DNA from: an uncultured Veillonella sp.
GTDB lineage: Bacteria > Bacillota > Negativicutes > Veillonellales > Veillonellaceae
Direction: 5' to 3'
Assembly: GCA_900766125.1 (NCBI GenBank)
Contig: CAAFUD010000251.1
Span: forward strand, 1 to 5,545
Length of the DNA stretch: 5,545 bases
Under the pieces are notes generated by a model, which had not been told where the DNA came from, ran no database searches, and was given only the letters and a program-made list of their open reading frames with translations. The position numbers and the translations under genes were made by a program. Positions 1-5,379 of this stretch are shown here, piece after piece (the stretch's first letter is position 1; the number at the start of each line of letters is the position of its first letter).

Positions 1-1
1 T

Positions 2-796
2 ACAACAGTACGTCCTGGTCATACAGAATGGCCTCAAAATGCGGCTCGTTTATCTGTAAACATGGATGACTTCTTATGGGACACTACCTTATATGATTGG
101 CAAACCATTGAGCACGCCTTAGCATCACAAGACGAAATGAAGCTAAGCTTTTACAATCATTTCCTATCCGTTCCAGATAAGCTACGCAACATTTTTAAGC
201 TAGATGTAAAGCGTATGCTACGTGATATGTACCAAGTCAGACTCCATGGTTATGACCCATCAGAAGGTCAAGAGACCATTTACCGAGCACTGCTCAAGAA
301 AGAGAATGCCATTCAGCTATTAAAAGACCTCTACGATACGCACCAATTGCCTATATTAGGAGACAACTGGTCCATCGAAACGAACGAGGAAAAACCTACT
401 TGGCATTATGTACTTGATGTAGATCAACAAGCATTCCTACTAGAGGAGTATGACGATGCTAACGCCATGATACAAACTGCACTACAAGGCTTAAAAGACA
501 AAAAATACGAACAAATTAATGTCCGTACTCATGACTTTATCGGCCCATCCTATTTCATTTTCAGAGGCAATCACGCAAATCCATTTAGAGTTCAACTCTA
601 TTTGAAAGAATCCGTGCGCCACTCCATCGACAAGGATGGAAACCCTCAAGATACGCCAGGTAATACCTATTTATTTGAACAACATTTAGGTAACGAAGTA
701 TCATTAAACTACTGGATTCAAAAAACTATTAATACCTTAGAAATCCCTGAACTAGACAACTGGAAAAAGCTCAGTGTACCTAAGGCATTACAATAG
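2..796 (+). CDS. Unrecognised protein, 3' part (start lies left of window)
   Basis: The reading frame is open from the left edge, and the 20 codons before the first ATG (position 62) read as ordinary protein (TTVRPGHTEWPQ...). There is no Shine-Dalgarno site before that ATG, so it is probably an internal methionine and the real start lies outside the window. About 264 residues are visible, ending at TAG 794-796. No signal peptide or membrane segment is seen. The visible part is rich in aromatic and charged residues. It has a helical-looking first half (around MKLSFYNHFLSVPDKLRN and ALLKKENAIQLLKDLYD) and a more strand-like second half (YFIFRGNHANPFRVQLYLKE). I recognise no family or catalytic motif, so no function is offered. 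It is the only plus-strand gene and converges on the barrel operon, with a shared terminator between them. That it is a real coding region is fairly sure because of its length and the terminator just after its stop. Confidence 0.8.
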   Translation, partial: TTVRPGHTEWPQNAARLSVNMDDFLWDTTLYDWQTIEHALASQDEMKLSFYNHFLSVPDKLRNIFKLDVKRMLRDMYQVRLHGYDPSEGQETIYRALLKKENAIQLLKDLYDTHQLPILGDNWSIETNEEKPTWHYVLDVDQQAFLLEEYDDANAMIQTALQGLKDKKYEQINVRTHDFIGPSYFIFRGNHANPFRVQLYLKESVRHSIDKDGNPQDTPGNTYLFEQHLGNEVSLNYWIQKTINTLEIPELDNWKKLSVPKALQ

Positions 797-812
797 AAAT
801 AACCGAAAACAT

Positions 813-851
813 AAAAAGAGCTAGTACATAAAATGTACTAGCTCCTTTTTT
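813..851. terminator. Bidirectional intrinsic terminator between convergent genes
   Basis: A perfect 11-bp stem (GAGCTAGTACA 818-828 with its complement 834-844) closes a 5-base TAAAA loop. A T-run at 846-851 serves the plus strand, and an A-run at 813-817 becomes a U-run for minus-strand transcripts. It lies 21 bases after the plus-strand gene's stop and 62 bases beyond the annotated stop of the minus-strand barrel operon, so it can end both transcripts. Confidence 0.9.
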
Positions 852-875
852 ATAAACTATGAACAAGCTAAACTA

Positions 876-920
876 TTATAAATGATCATGAGGATAATGT
901 ACGCAAAAGCCCCTATAAGC
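876..920 (-). other. Out-of-frame remnant of the barrel family's conserved C-terminus
   Basis: Just past the stop of the last barrel gene (TAG 913-915), the +1 frame reads AYRGFCVHYPHDHL and then TAA at 876-878. This matches the ends of the two sibling proteins position by position: GFCVHYPHDHL against EFWMVVPYDHL (copy 1) and EYDYLAPIDHL (copy 2), all followed directly by a stop. The shared pattern is [F/Y]-x4-P-x-D-H-L-stop. The simplest reading is that a one-base indel near 913-923 moved this tail out of frame. A sequencing or assembly error is the main alternative. Confidence 0.7.
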
Positions 921-2163
921 CTACATCGACAACGCCATGATCATAAGTTTCTTCTACAGTTTCTTGTACAACCATATCACTGCGACGTACCTTATCAAGC
1001 ATCTTAGAGCGAGCTGTTGTAATCGCACTTTCACTATGTTTACCACCACGCCAAGCAAACTTGGATGTACCGATTGTATATTTCAAAGTTGCATAAGGAC
1101 CACTCAAATGATGAGACGCTGTTTTATAACCCGCATCAAGAGTAAGATGTGGTGTAATATGGAATTCTGCCCCCACTTTAAAGCCTTTAATAGCATCGCG
1201 TTTAGGTAATTTATAATACCCTACTTTTACAGCCTCTCTACCACGCCAGTTATAATAGTCTGCATAGACACGAGCCCATCTAGCATTTTTAAATGTTCGA
1301 GCATAGCCAATATCATAACCTCTAGCTACAGTATTTTCACTTAGAGCCCAGTGATTTTCATAATCAACCCTAGCATAATCATAAAGACTTTGATCAGGAT
1401 CCATTCCATATGGATACAATCCTGTAGGATCATACCATGTATCAGTTCGCCCATGAAGGCCTATATATTTTCTTTCATTAGATCCTAAATTTTTATAAAT
1501 ATTGGCATGGAATTCATTAAGCCCTACCACATATTCTAAGCCACCACTAACACGTTTATATCCATTTTTAAATGCATGGTCATAGAATGCATTGACACCA
1601 ACGTAAGCATGCTCACCTTTACTAAGGCGACGATACCCTACACCAACATTAGCATTTACACCTAAGGACTCTTCCTTATCCGTTTGCCCGTTATGTACCG
1701 TAAACGTCCCTGCAGGTCTGGCTGGAACCCAATAATTATTTAATGAACGAGATGAAATCTTTTCTCCACTGCGTCCAATACGACCTTGTACAAAGACAAC
1801 ACTTTTAGCATTTTCATCGTAATGGGTTATAGGTTGTAATGTCTCAATGTATAACTTGTTGAGTTCTGTAGATTTGGATTTATCAGAAGTCCCCACAATA
1901 GGATGATTTTCCCAAGGCGTAAAATTATGGAAGTGATGGCTACTCGACTCTTCAGAATTTTTCATACCAACGCCAACTACGATATCTGTACGATCCATCC
2001 AGCTAGAACGAACCGCATCATGCTTAGCCTCATTCACTTCTGTAGTAGAATCTGCAATACCTTGGCCATGCCCATTTTGTACATCTGCTGCAAAAACTGT
2101 AGCACTAAATGCACATGCTACAGCACCTAAAACCATTGCTTTTATCATTAATGTCTTACTCAT
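913..2163 (-). CDS. Inverse-autotransporter-type beta-barrel protein, copy 3 of 3 (C-terminus frameshifted)
   Basis: A 416-residue secreted protein, last in a three-gene operon. Residues 1-25 form a signal peptide (Lys2-3 region, hydrophobic 9-21, cleavage after VFA at 25). The near-invariant segment ADVQNGHGQGIADSTTE follows at 26-42. Strand-like blocks then run from about 59 to 372, including YIETLQPITHYDE (105-117), YVGVNAFYDHAF (187-198), RVSGGLEYVVGL (204-215), KNARWARVYADYYNW (292-306) and ATLKYTIGTSKFAW (358-371). The GVNAFYDH and GGLEY blocks resemble the inverse-autotransporter beta-domain of intimin and invasin. A linker, ARSKMLDKVRRSDMVV (384-399), follows and the protein then ends with no passenger. 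The start is supported by AGGGAAGT at 2171-2178, 7 bases upstream. The gap to the preceding gene is 62 bases. Unlike its siblings it does not end in DHL; that tail lies downstream in another frame. The outer-membrane location is inferred. Confidence 0.85.
   Translation of the reverse strand: MSKTLMIKAMVLGAVACAFSATVFAADVQNGHGQGIADSTTEVNEAKHDAVRSSWMDRTDIVVGVGMKNSEESSSHHFHNFTPWENHPIVGTSDKSKSTELNKLYIETLQPITHYDENAKSVVFVQGRIGRSGEKISSRSLNNYWVPARPAGTFTVHNGQTDKEESLGVNANVGVGYRRLSKGEHAYVGVNAFYDHAFKNGYKRVSGGLEYVVGLNEFHANIYKNLGSNERKYIGLHGRTDTWYDPTGLYPYGMDPDQSLYDYARVDYENHWALSENTVARGYDIGYARTFKNARWARVYADYYNWRGREAVKVGYYKLPKRDAIKGFKVGAEFHITPHLTLDAGYKTASHHLSGPYATLKYTIGTSKFAWRGGKHSESAITTARSKMLDKVRRSDMVVQETVEETYDHGVVDVGL
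2041..2140 (-). repeat. Near-identical 5' coding block, copy 3
   Basis: A 100-base block encoding the late signal peptide and the segment just after it. By eye it differs from the copy-2 block (3369-3468) at 4 of 100 positions, while the rest of the two genes is far more divergent. Confidence 0.85.
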
Positions 2164-2225
2164 ATAAATTACTTCCCTATTATTACATGTCTTATTTAAT
2201 ATCTATAATCTAAACTACAGTGGTA

Positions 2226-3491
2226 TTACAGATGATCAATTGGCGCCAAATAATCGTATTCAATGTCATCAAAGGATTCTACAATCATGTCTTGACGACG
2301 TACCTTATCTAGCATTTTAGAGCGAGCTGTAGTAATCGTATCATCACTATGCTTGCCACCCCAGAAGGCAAATTTAGATGTACCTAATGTATATTTAAGA
2401 GTGCCATACATCCCTTTCGACATGTTATTGGCATTGTTATACCCAATATCTAAAGATATATGTGGTGTTAACTGTAATTCAGCACCAATTTTAATGCCTT
2501 TATAATGGTTAGCATTTCGTGCAGTAAACCATGGCACGGACCAATGACCTGGACGACCCCAATTATATTCTTGTTTGTGGTTAAATCCATTGCCATTCCA
2601 ACGATACCCATTTACATAGGCACGAGCCCAACGTGCATTTTTAAAGGACCTTACAATCCCTATTTCATATCCATCTAACACGCCACCACCTACATAGGTA
2701 TTATAATTTTCACTAGGAATGGTATTGTATGGGAATGTATCTGGATAGCCATTAGGATACAATCGTTTAGGATATGGATTACCGCCACCGCCTTTTACGA
2801 GTTCCTTATCACCAAGGCCTCTATACACATTGGCATATACTTCGTTGAGTCCATTCACATACTCTACACCACCACTGATACGATTGTAATTTCCTGTGAA
2901 AGCACGATCTACAAAAGCGTTAACACCTACATAAGCATGTTCATGTTTACTAAGAATACGATAACCAACACCTAAGCTACCAACCGTTCCTAACGACTCA
3001 GATGTTTTTTCATCTGTATTGATTTCCGTAAAAACATCAAACCCAAATGGTGACATTACAAGGTCTGGAGTGAAATAACCTCTTACCTCTTTAGAGGAGA
3101 TTTTCTCACCACCACGGCCAATACGACCTTGTACGAACACAACGCTCTTAGAATTTTCATCATAATGGGTAATAGGCTGCAATGTTTCTATATAGGCTTT
3201 AGTGATATTCCCGTAATCTGATTTTGTATTGTAAAAGTTATTATTATAATCACTAGGGAACATCCCCTTATGCGAATCAGATGTACCACCAGTTTGAACA
3301 CCTACGGCAATATCTGTTCGATCTAACCAATTGGAACGAACCGCTTCATGCTTAGCCCCATTTACTTCTGTAGTAGAGTCTGCAATACCTTGGCCATGTC
3401 CATTTTGTACATCTGCTGCAAAACCTGTAGCACTAAATGCACATGCTACAGCACCTAAAACCATGGCTCTAAATACTAATTTACGTTTCAT
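2226..3491 (-). CDS. Inverse-autotransporter-type beta-barrel protein, copy 2 of 3
   Basis: A 421-residue secreted protein, middle gene of the operon. The signal peptide is residues 1-25 (MKRKLVFR start, cleavage after GFA), followed by the invariant ADVQNGHGQGIADSTTE segment (26-42) and DRTDIAVGV (57-65) as a likely first strand. Conserved barrel blocks include AYIETLQPITHYDE (99-112), SVVFVQGRIGRGGE (116-129), YVGVNAFVDRAF (187-198), RISGGVEYVNGL (204-215), KNARWARAYVNGYRW (284-298), IGAELQLTPHISLDIGY (335-351) and GTLKYTLGTSKFAF (363-376). The loops between them are unlike those of the siblings, notably the Gly/Pro/Tyr-rich 230-272 and the Trp-rich 300-330. After the linker ARSKMLDKVRRQDMIV (389-404) an acidic stretch leads to the terminal APIDHL. 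GGGGAG at 3502-3507 sits 10 bases before the ATG, and only 24 bases separate this gene from the one before it. A single nonspecific porin is possible, but there is no SLH domain as in the OmpM porins of this class. Confidence 0.85.
   Translation of the reverse strand: MKRKLVFRAMVLGAVACAFSATGFAADVQNGHGQGIADSTTEVNGAKHEAVRSNWLDRTDIAVGVQTGGTSDSHKGMFPSDYNNNFYNTKSDYGNITKAYIETLQPITHYDENSKSVVFVQGRIGRGGEKISSKEVRGYFTPDLVMSPFGFDVFTEINTDEKTSESLGTVGSLGVGYRILSKHEHAYVGVNAFVDRAFTGNYNRISGGVEYVNGLNEVYANVYRGLGDKELVKGGGGNPYPKRLYPNGYPDTFPYNTIPSENYNTYVGGGVLDGYEIGIVRSFKNARWARAYVNGYRWNGNGFNHKQEYNWGRPGHWSVPWFTARNANHYKGIKIGAELQLTPHISLDIGYNNANNMSKGMYGTLKYTLGTSKFAFWGGKHSDDTITTARSKMLDKVRRQDMIVESFDDIEYDYLAPIDHL
3369..3468 (-). 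repeat. Near-identical 5' coding block, copy 2
   Basis: The same 100-base block as at 2041-2140 (4 differences by eye) and 4524-4623 (10 differences, mostly clustered at the end nearest the start codon). Confidence 0.85.
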
Positions 3492-3515
3492 ATATTACTG
3501 TCTCCCCACTAACTT

Positions 3516-4646
3516 TTATAAGTGATCATAAGGTACTACCATCCAGAATTCTTCATAGGTATTACCTACTCGCATTGGGCTGCGGTCTACTTTATCTAAC
3601 ATTCTAGCCCGTGCATTGGTAATAGTATCATCACTATGCTTACCACCATGCCAAGCAAACTTAGATGTACCTAAGGTGTATTTAACAAAGCCATAGGCAC
3701 CACTAGAGTTGTTATTGTCTGATGTATACCCTACGTCTAGAGAAATATGTGGTGTAAGTTGTAATGTAGTACCAGCTTGCCAGCCGTGGCTTTTACCAAC
3801 ATTAAGAGTTAAGGCAGGACCTTCACCATGTGTTGTGGCGCCTAAGCCATTCCAATGATAAGCTCCTACATAAGCACGTGCCCAACGAGCATTCTTAAAG
3901 GAGCGTGCATAGCTTACATCATATCCGGACAATGCTTTTTGAGACTTGTAAACTGTATAACCTGCAGTGCCACCATCTAACAAGAATTCAAAATAACCTT
4001 CATATAAAGGTACATTATAAGGTTCAGATTTTGTACTATTTAATCCCTTATAGATATTAGCGCGAACTTCGTTAAAGCCAGATACATATTCCAAGCCACC
4101 GCTAATACGGTTATATTTTTTCGAGAAGGAATGATCATAAAACGTATTAACACCTACATAAGCATGTTCATGTTTACTGAGAATCCGATAGCCTAACCCT
4201 ACATTAGCAACAGTTCCCAATGATTTAGTATTATGATGTTCTTCAGGTCTATACCGTTGTTCGCCTTTTTTAGTAACTGGATTGTATGGATACCAATATC
4301 CCCCATTGCCACCAGAGAAATAGCTAGCTTGATCCTCTTGTCCGCCTTTACCGATGCCACCTTGTACGAATAGAACTGATTTAGAGTTTTCATCATAATG
4401 GGTTAAGGGTTGTAATGTTTCTACCGAAACTTGAGCCCCTACCTTAGATTGGGTACCGACTATAATATCTGTACGATCCATCCAACTAGAGCGAACCGCT
4501 TCATGCTTAGCCCCATTTATTTCTGTAGTAGAATCTGCAATACCTTGGCCATGTCCATTTTGTACATCTGCTGCAAAACCTGTAGCACTAAACGCACATC
4601 CTATAGTCCCTAACACCAACGCCTTAATAATTATGTTTCTTCTCAT
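3516..4646 (-). CDS. Inverse-autotransporter-type beta-barrel protein, copy 1 of 3 (shortest, promoter-proximal)
   Basis: A 376-residue secreted protein and first gene of the operon. The signal peptide is residues 1-25 (MRRNIIIK start, cleavage after GFA), then the ADVQNGHGQGIADSTTE segment (26-42). DRTDIIVGTQ (57-66) leads almost directly into VSVETLQPLTHYDE (73-86). The first loop, about 30-40 residues in the siblings, is nearly absent here, which largely explains the shorter length. Conserved blocks continue with SVLFVQGGIGKGG (90-102), YVGVNTFYDHSF (163-174), RISGGLEYVSGF (180-191), NARWARAYVGAYHW (252-265), TLQLTPHISLDVGY (294-307) and GFVKYTLGTSKFAW (319-332). The linker ARARMLDKVDRSPMRV (345-360) is followed by a short tail ending VPYDHL. 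AGGGGAG at 4657-4663 lies 10 bases before the ATG. The family fold and outer-membrane location are inferred from blocks resembling the intimin-type beta-domain, and no ligand can be named. Confidence 0.85.
   Translation of the reverse strand: MRRNIIIKALVLGTIGCAFSATGFAADVQNGHGQGIADSTTEINGAKHEAVRSSWMDRTDIIVGTQSKVGAQVSVETLQPLTHYDENSKSVLFVQGGIGKGGQEDQASYFSGGNGGYWYPYNPVTKKGEQRYRPEEHHNTKSLGTVANVGLGYRILSKHEHAYVGVNTFYDHSFSKKYNRISGGLEYVSGFNEVRANIYKGLNSTKSEPYNVPLYEGYFEFLLDGGTAGYTVYKSQKALSGYDVSYARSFKNARWARAYVGAYHWNGLGATTHGEGPALTLNVGKSHGWQAGTTLQLTPHISLDVGYTSDNNNSSGAYGFVKYTLGTSKFAWHGGKHSDDTITNARARMLDKVDRSPMRVGNTYEEFWMVVPYDHL
4524..4623 (-). repeat. Near-identical 5' coding block, copy 1
   Basis: Third instance of the 100-base signal-peptide and pre-barrel block. 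About the first 69 bases on the plus strand are nearly identical to copy 2, and most differences lie in the part encoding the hydrophobic core of the signal peptide. Confidence 0.8.
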
Positions 4647-4735
4647 GACTTATACGCTCCCCTCGTTTTGCATAAGAAATAAAACCACACAACACTGCCC
4701 GTTCTTCACGTTCATTTCATGGTTAATTCATCTTC

Positions 4736-4764
4736 ATTATAGGTATGCTTGTTTCTATAGTCAA
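4736..4764 (-). promoter_or_regulatory. Sigma-A-type promoter of the three-gene barrel operon
   Basis: On the minus strand, TTGACT (4759-4764, 5 of 6 to consensus) is followed by a 17-base spacer and a perfect TATAAT (4736-4741). Transcription would start near 4729, giving a leader of about 83 bases before the ATG of copy 1. No comparable promoter is seen in the 24- or 62-base gaps between the barrel genes, so all three are probably transcribed from here. Confidence 0.75.
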
Positions 4765-4845
4765 TATAACGCCTTATAGTTAAACGACACTTAAAGATTC
4801 TCTAAATCATTATGTTACAAATTGATTTCTATTTTCAGGCATAAG

Positions 4846-4879
4846 AAAAAGACCACCCGCAAGCTGGGTGGTCTTTTTT
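4846..4879. terminator. Intrinsic terminator of the small peptide gene
   Basis: An 8-bp GC-rich stem, GACCACCC (4851-4858) with GGGTGGTC (4866-4873), has a 7-base loop and is flanked by A5 (4846-4850) and T6 (4874-4879), so the stem can extend and the hairpin can work in both directions. It begins 22 bases after the stop of the 25-residue peptide gene, and it insulates the barrel operon promoter from upstream transcription. Confidence 0.9.
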
Positions 4880-4895
4880 CTGGGGAATGAAATTG

Positions 4896-4973
4896 TTATT
4901 TGAATAAAGGCAAGATTGCGTTTGCTAAACCAGTAAGTGCAGCCAAAATTGCTTTAACGATAGTTGCTACCAT
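4896..4973 (-). CDS. 25-residue amphipathic, cationic peptide (small protein of unknown function)
   Basis: A small gene starting ATG 4973-4971 and ending TAA 4898-4896. The peptide starts MVATIVKAIL and ends LPLFK. It has two lysines (7 and 25), no acidic residues, no cysteine, and no cleavable leader or double-glycine site. At 100 degrees per residue, Thr4, Lys7, Thr14, Asn18 and Lys25 all fall in one arc of about 80 degrees; the rest of the helix is Ile, Leu, Val, Ala and Phe. This is a membrane-surface amphipathic helix with a narrow polar stripe. The case for a real gene is an AAGGAGG ribosome binding site with 7-base spacing, a dedicated terminator 22 bases downstream, and candidate promoters upstream. 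Size and character recall phenol-soluble modulins, leaderless bacteriocins, SpoVM-like membrane peptides and type I toxins, but I recognise no family. No immunity or export gene is adjacent. Confidence 0.75.
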   Translation of the reverse strand: MVATIVKAILAALTGLANAILPLFK

Positions 4974-4980
4974 TGCTCTT

Positions 4981-4987
4981 CCTCCTT
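4981..4987 (-). promoter_or_regulatory. Near-ideal ribosome binding site for the 25-residue peptide
   Basis: AAGGAGG on the minus strand ends 7 bases before ATG 4973-4971. It is the strongest Shine-Dalgarno site in the window and fixes the start of the small gene. Confidence 0.9.
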
Positions 4988-5013
4988 CTCATATAAGCAC
5001 AATAACTAAACTA

Positions 5014-5042
5014 ACTATAAACATCTTAAACTAGGATATTAA
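5014..5042 (-). promoter_or_regulatory. Candidate proximal promoter of the small peptide gene
   Basis: Minus-strand TTAATA (5037-5042, 4 of 6), a 17-base spacer, then TATAGT (5014-5019, 5 of 6). It would give a leader of only about 34 bases. The match is modest and the region is AT-rich, so chance is a real alternative. Confidence 0.35.
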
Positions 5043-5093
5043 ATCTAACGTGAAATGAGTAAATTTTTACACATTAATTTTTCATGAGGAAAA

Positions 5094-5104
5094 TGACAAT
5101 GTCA
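5094..5104. promoter_or_regulatory. Interrupted palindrome TGACA-A-TGTCA, possible operator
   Basis: A perfect 5-1-5 inverted repeat about 120 bases upstream of the small peptide start. The one-base centre makes it unsuited to an RNA hairpin and more like a binding site for a dimeric regulator. No regulator can be named from sequence alone. Confidence 0.3.
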
Positions 5105-5216
5105 CAATTAATACGATTAGTTATATGAGAAAGATAGTATACAATGAATTCATAAATTTCTATAAATTTTTAACAATTTGTAAAACAATGTAACTATTAT
5201 ACTTAAAGCACATCAT

Positions 5217-5245
5217 ACTATAATCATATCAGAACCAACTCTCAA
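5217..5245 (-). promoter_or_regulatory. Candidate distal promoter of the small peptide gene
   Basis: Minus-strand TTGAGA (5240-5245, 5 of 6), a 17-base spacer, then TATAGT (5217-5222, 5 of 6), placed directly after the ileS terminator. It is the better of the two candidates by match to consensus. Initiation near 5210 would produce a leader of roughly 237 bases. Confidence 0.5.
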
Positions 5246-5260
5246 ATTGCCTCGAAATAA

Positions 5261-5331
5261 AACAAAAACCCTTCTCTATCCAAATTTAGTTCAACATAAA
5301 CTAACAATGTTAGAGAAGGGTTTCTTTTTTT
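5261..5331. terminator. Intrinsic terminator downstream of ileS
   Basis: A 12-bp stem, AAACCCTTCTCT (5266-5277) with AGAGAAGGGTTT (5312-5323), encloses a 34-base loop. T7 follows at 5325-5331 on the plus strand, and an A-rich run before 5266 gives a U-tract on the minus strand. The right arm lies 56 bases past the ileS stop. The loop is unusually long and holds a smaller inverted repeat (TTAGTT 5286-5291 with AACTAA 5299-5304), so it may form a stacked hairpin. Confidence 0.8.
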
Positions 5332-5379
5332 ATGACATACACAATTCATTAGCCCTATTATGTATGTATATATGTGTGA

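Larger units (their letters stand above)
4988..5379 (-). other. Gene-free AT-rich stretch between the small peptide gene and ileS
   Basis: No open frame here has both a ribosome binding site and protein-like length. It holds the ileS terminator (5261-5331), two candidate promoters for the small peptide (5217-5245 and 5014-5042), an isolated perfect TATAAT on the minus strand (5196-5201) without a good -35, an interrupted palindrome (5094-5104), and a direct repeat ATAAATTT at 5152-5159 and 5162-5169. If the distal promoter is used, about 237 bases of this stretch form an untranslated leader for a 78-base gene. Confidence 0.6.

Noticed and set aside
62..64. ATG at 62 as the true start of the left gene
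   Set aside because: No ribosome binding site precedes it, and coding-like sequence in the same frame continues upstream to the window edge.
937..1209. Plus-strand open frame of 90 codons inside the copy-3 barrel gene
   Set aside because: It lies wholly antisense to a well-supported gene, has no ribosome binding site, and its translation is a Cys/Thr-rich shadow.
1903..2130. Plus-strand frames opposite the barrel gene 5' ends (also 3331-3525 and 4431-4613)
   Set aside because: They recur because the 5' blocks are repeated. Two of them read the same shadow peptide (ICTIHPARTNR-like), which reflects the sense-strand conservation, and none has a ribosome site.
2164..2225. Internal promoter in the 62-base gap between copies 2 and 3
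   Set aside because: AT-rich words such as TTATAG and TATTAA occur but no -35/-10 pair with acceptable spacing was found.
4199..4396. Minus-strand 65-codon frame within copy 1
   Set aside because: It overlaps the real gene in another frame and has no initiation signal.
4583..4646. Cysteine 17 in the signal peptides as a lipobox (lipoprotein reading)
   Set aside because: The residues before Cys17 (AVA in copies 2 and 3, TIG in copy 1) do not fit the Leu/Val/Ile-x-Gly/Ala-Cys pattern, whereas a standard cleavage site after GFA or VFA at residue 25 is clear in all three.
5093..5128. Plus-strand mini-frame (MTMSQLIRLVI) after a GAGGA
   Set aside because: GAGGA is only 3 bases from the first ATG, the frame is 11 codons, and there is no terminator on that strand nearby. 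The second ATG has better spacing but encodes only 9 residues.
5152..5169. Direct repeat ATAAATTT x2 as an iteron or CRISPR-like element
   Set aside because: Only two units of a very AT-rich 8-mer occur, with no further copies.
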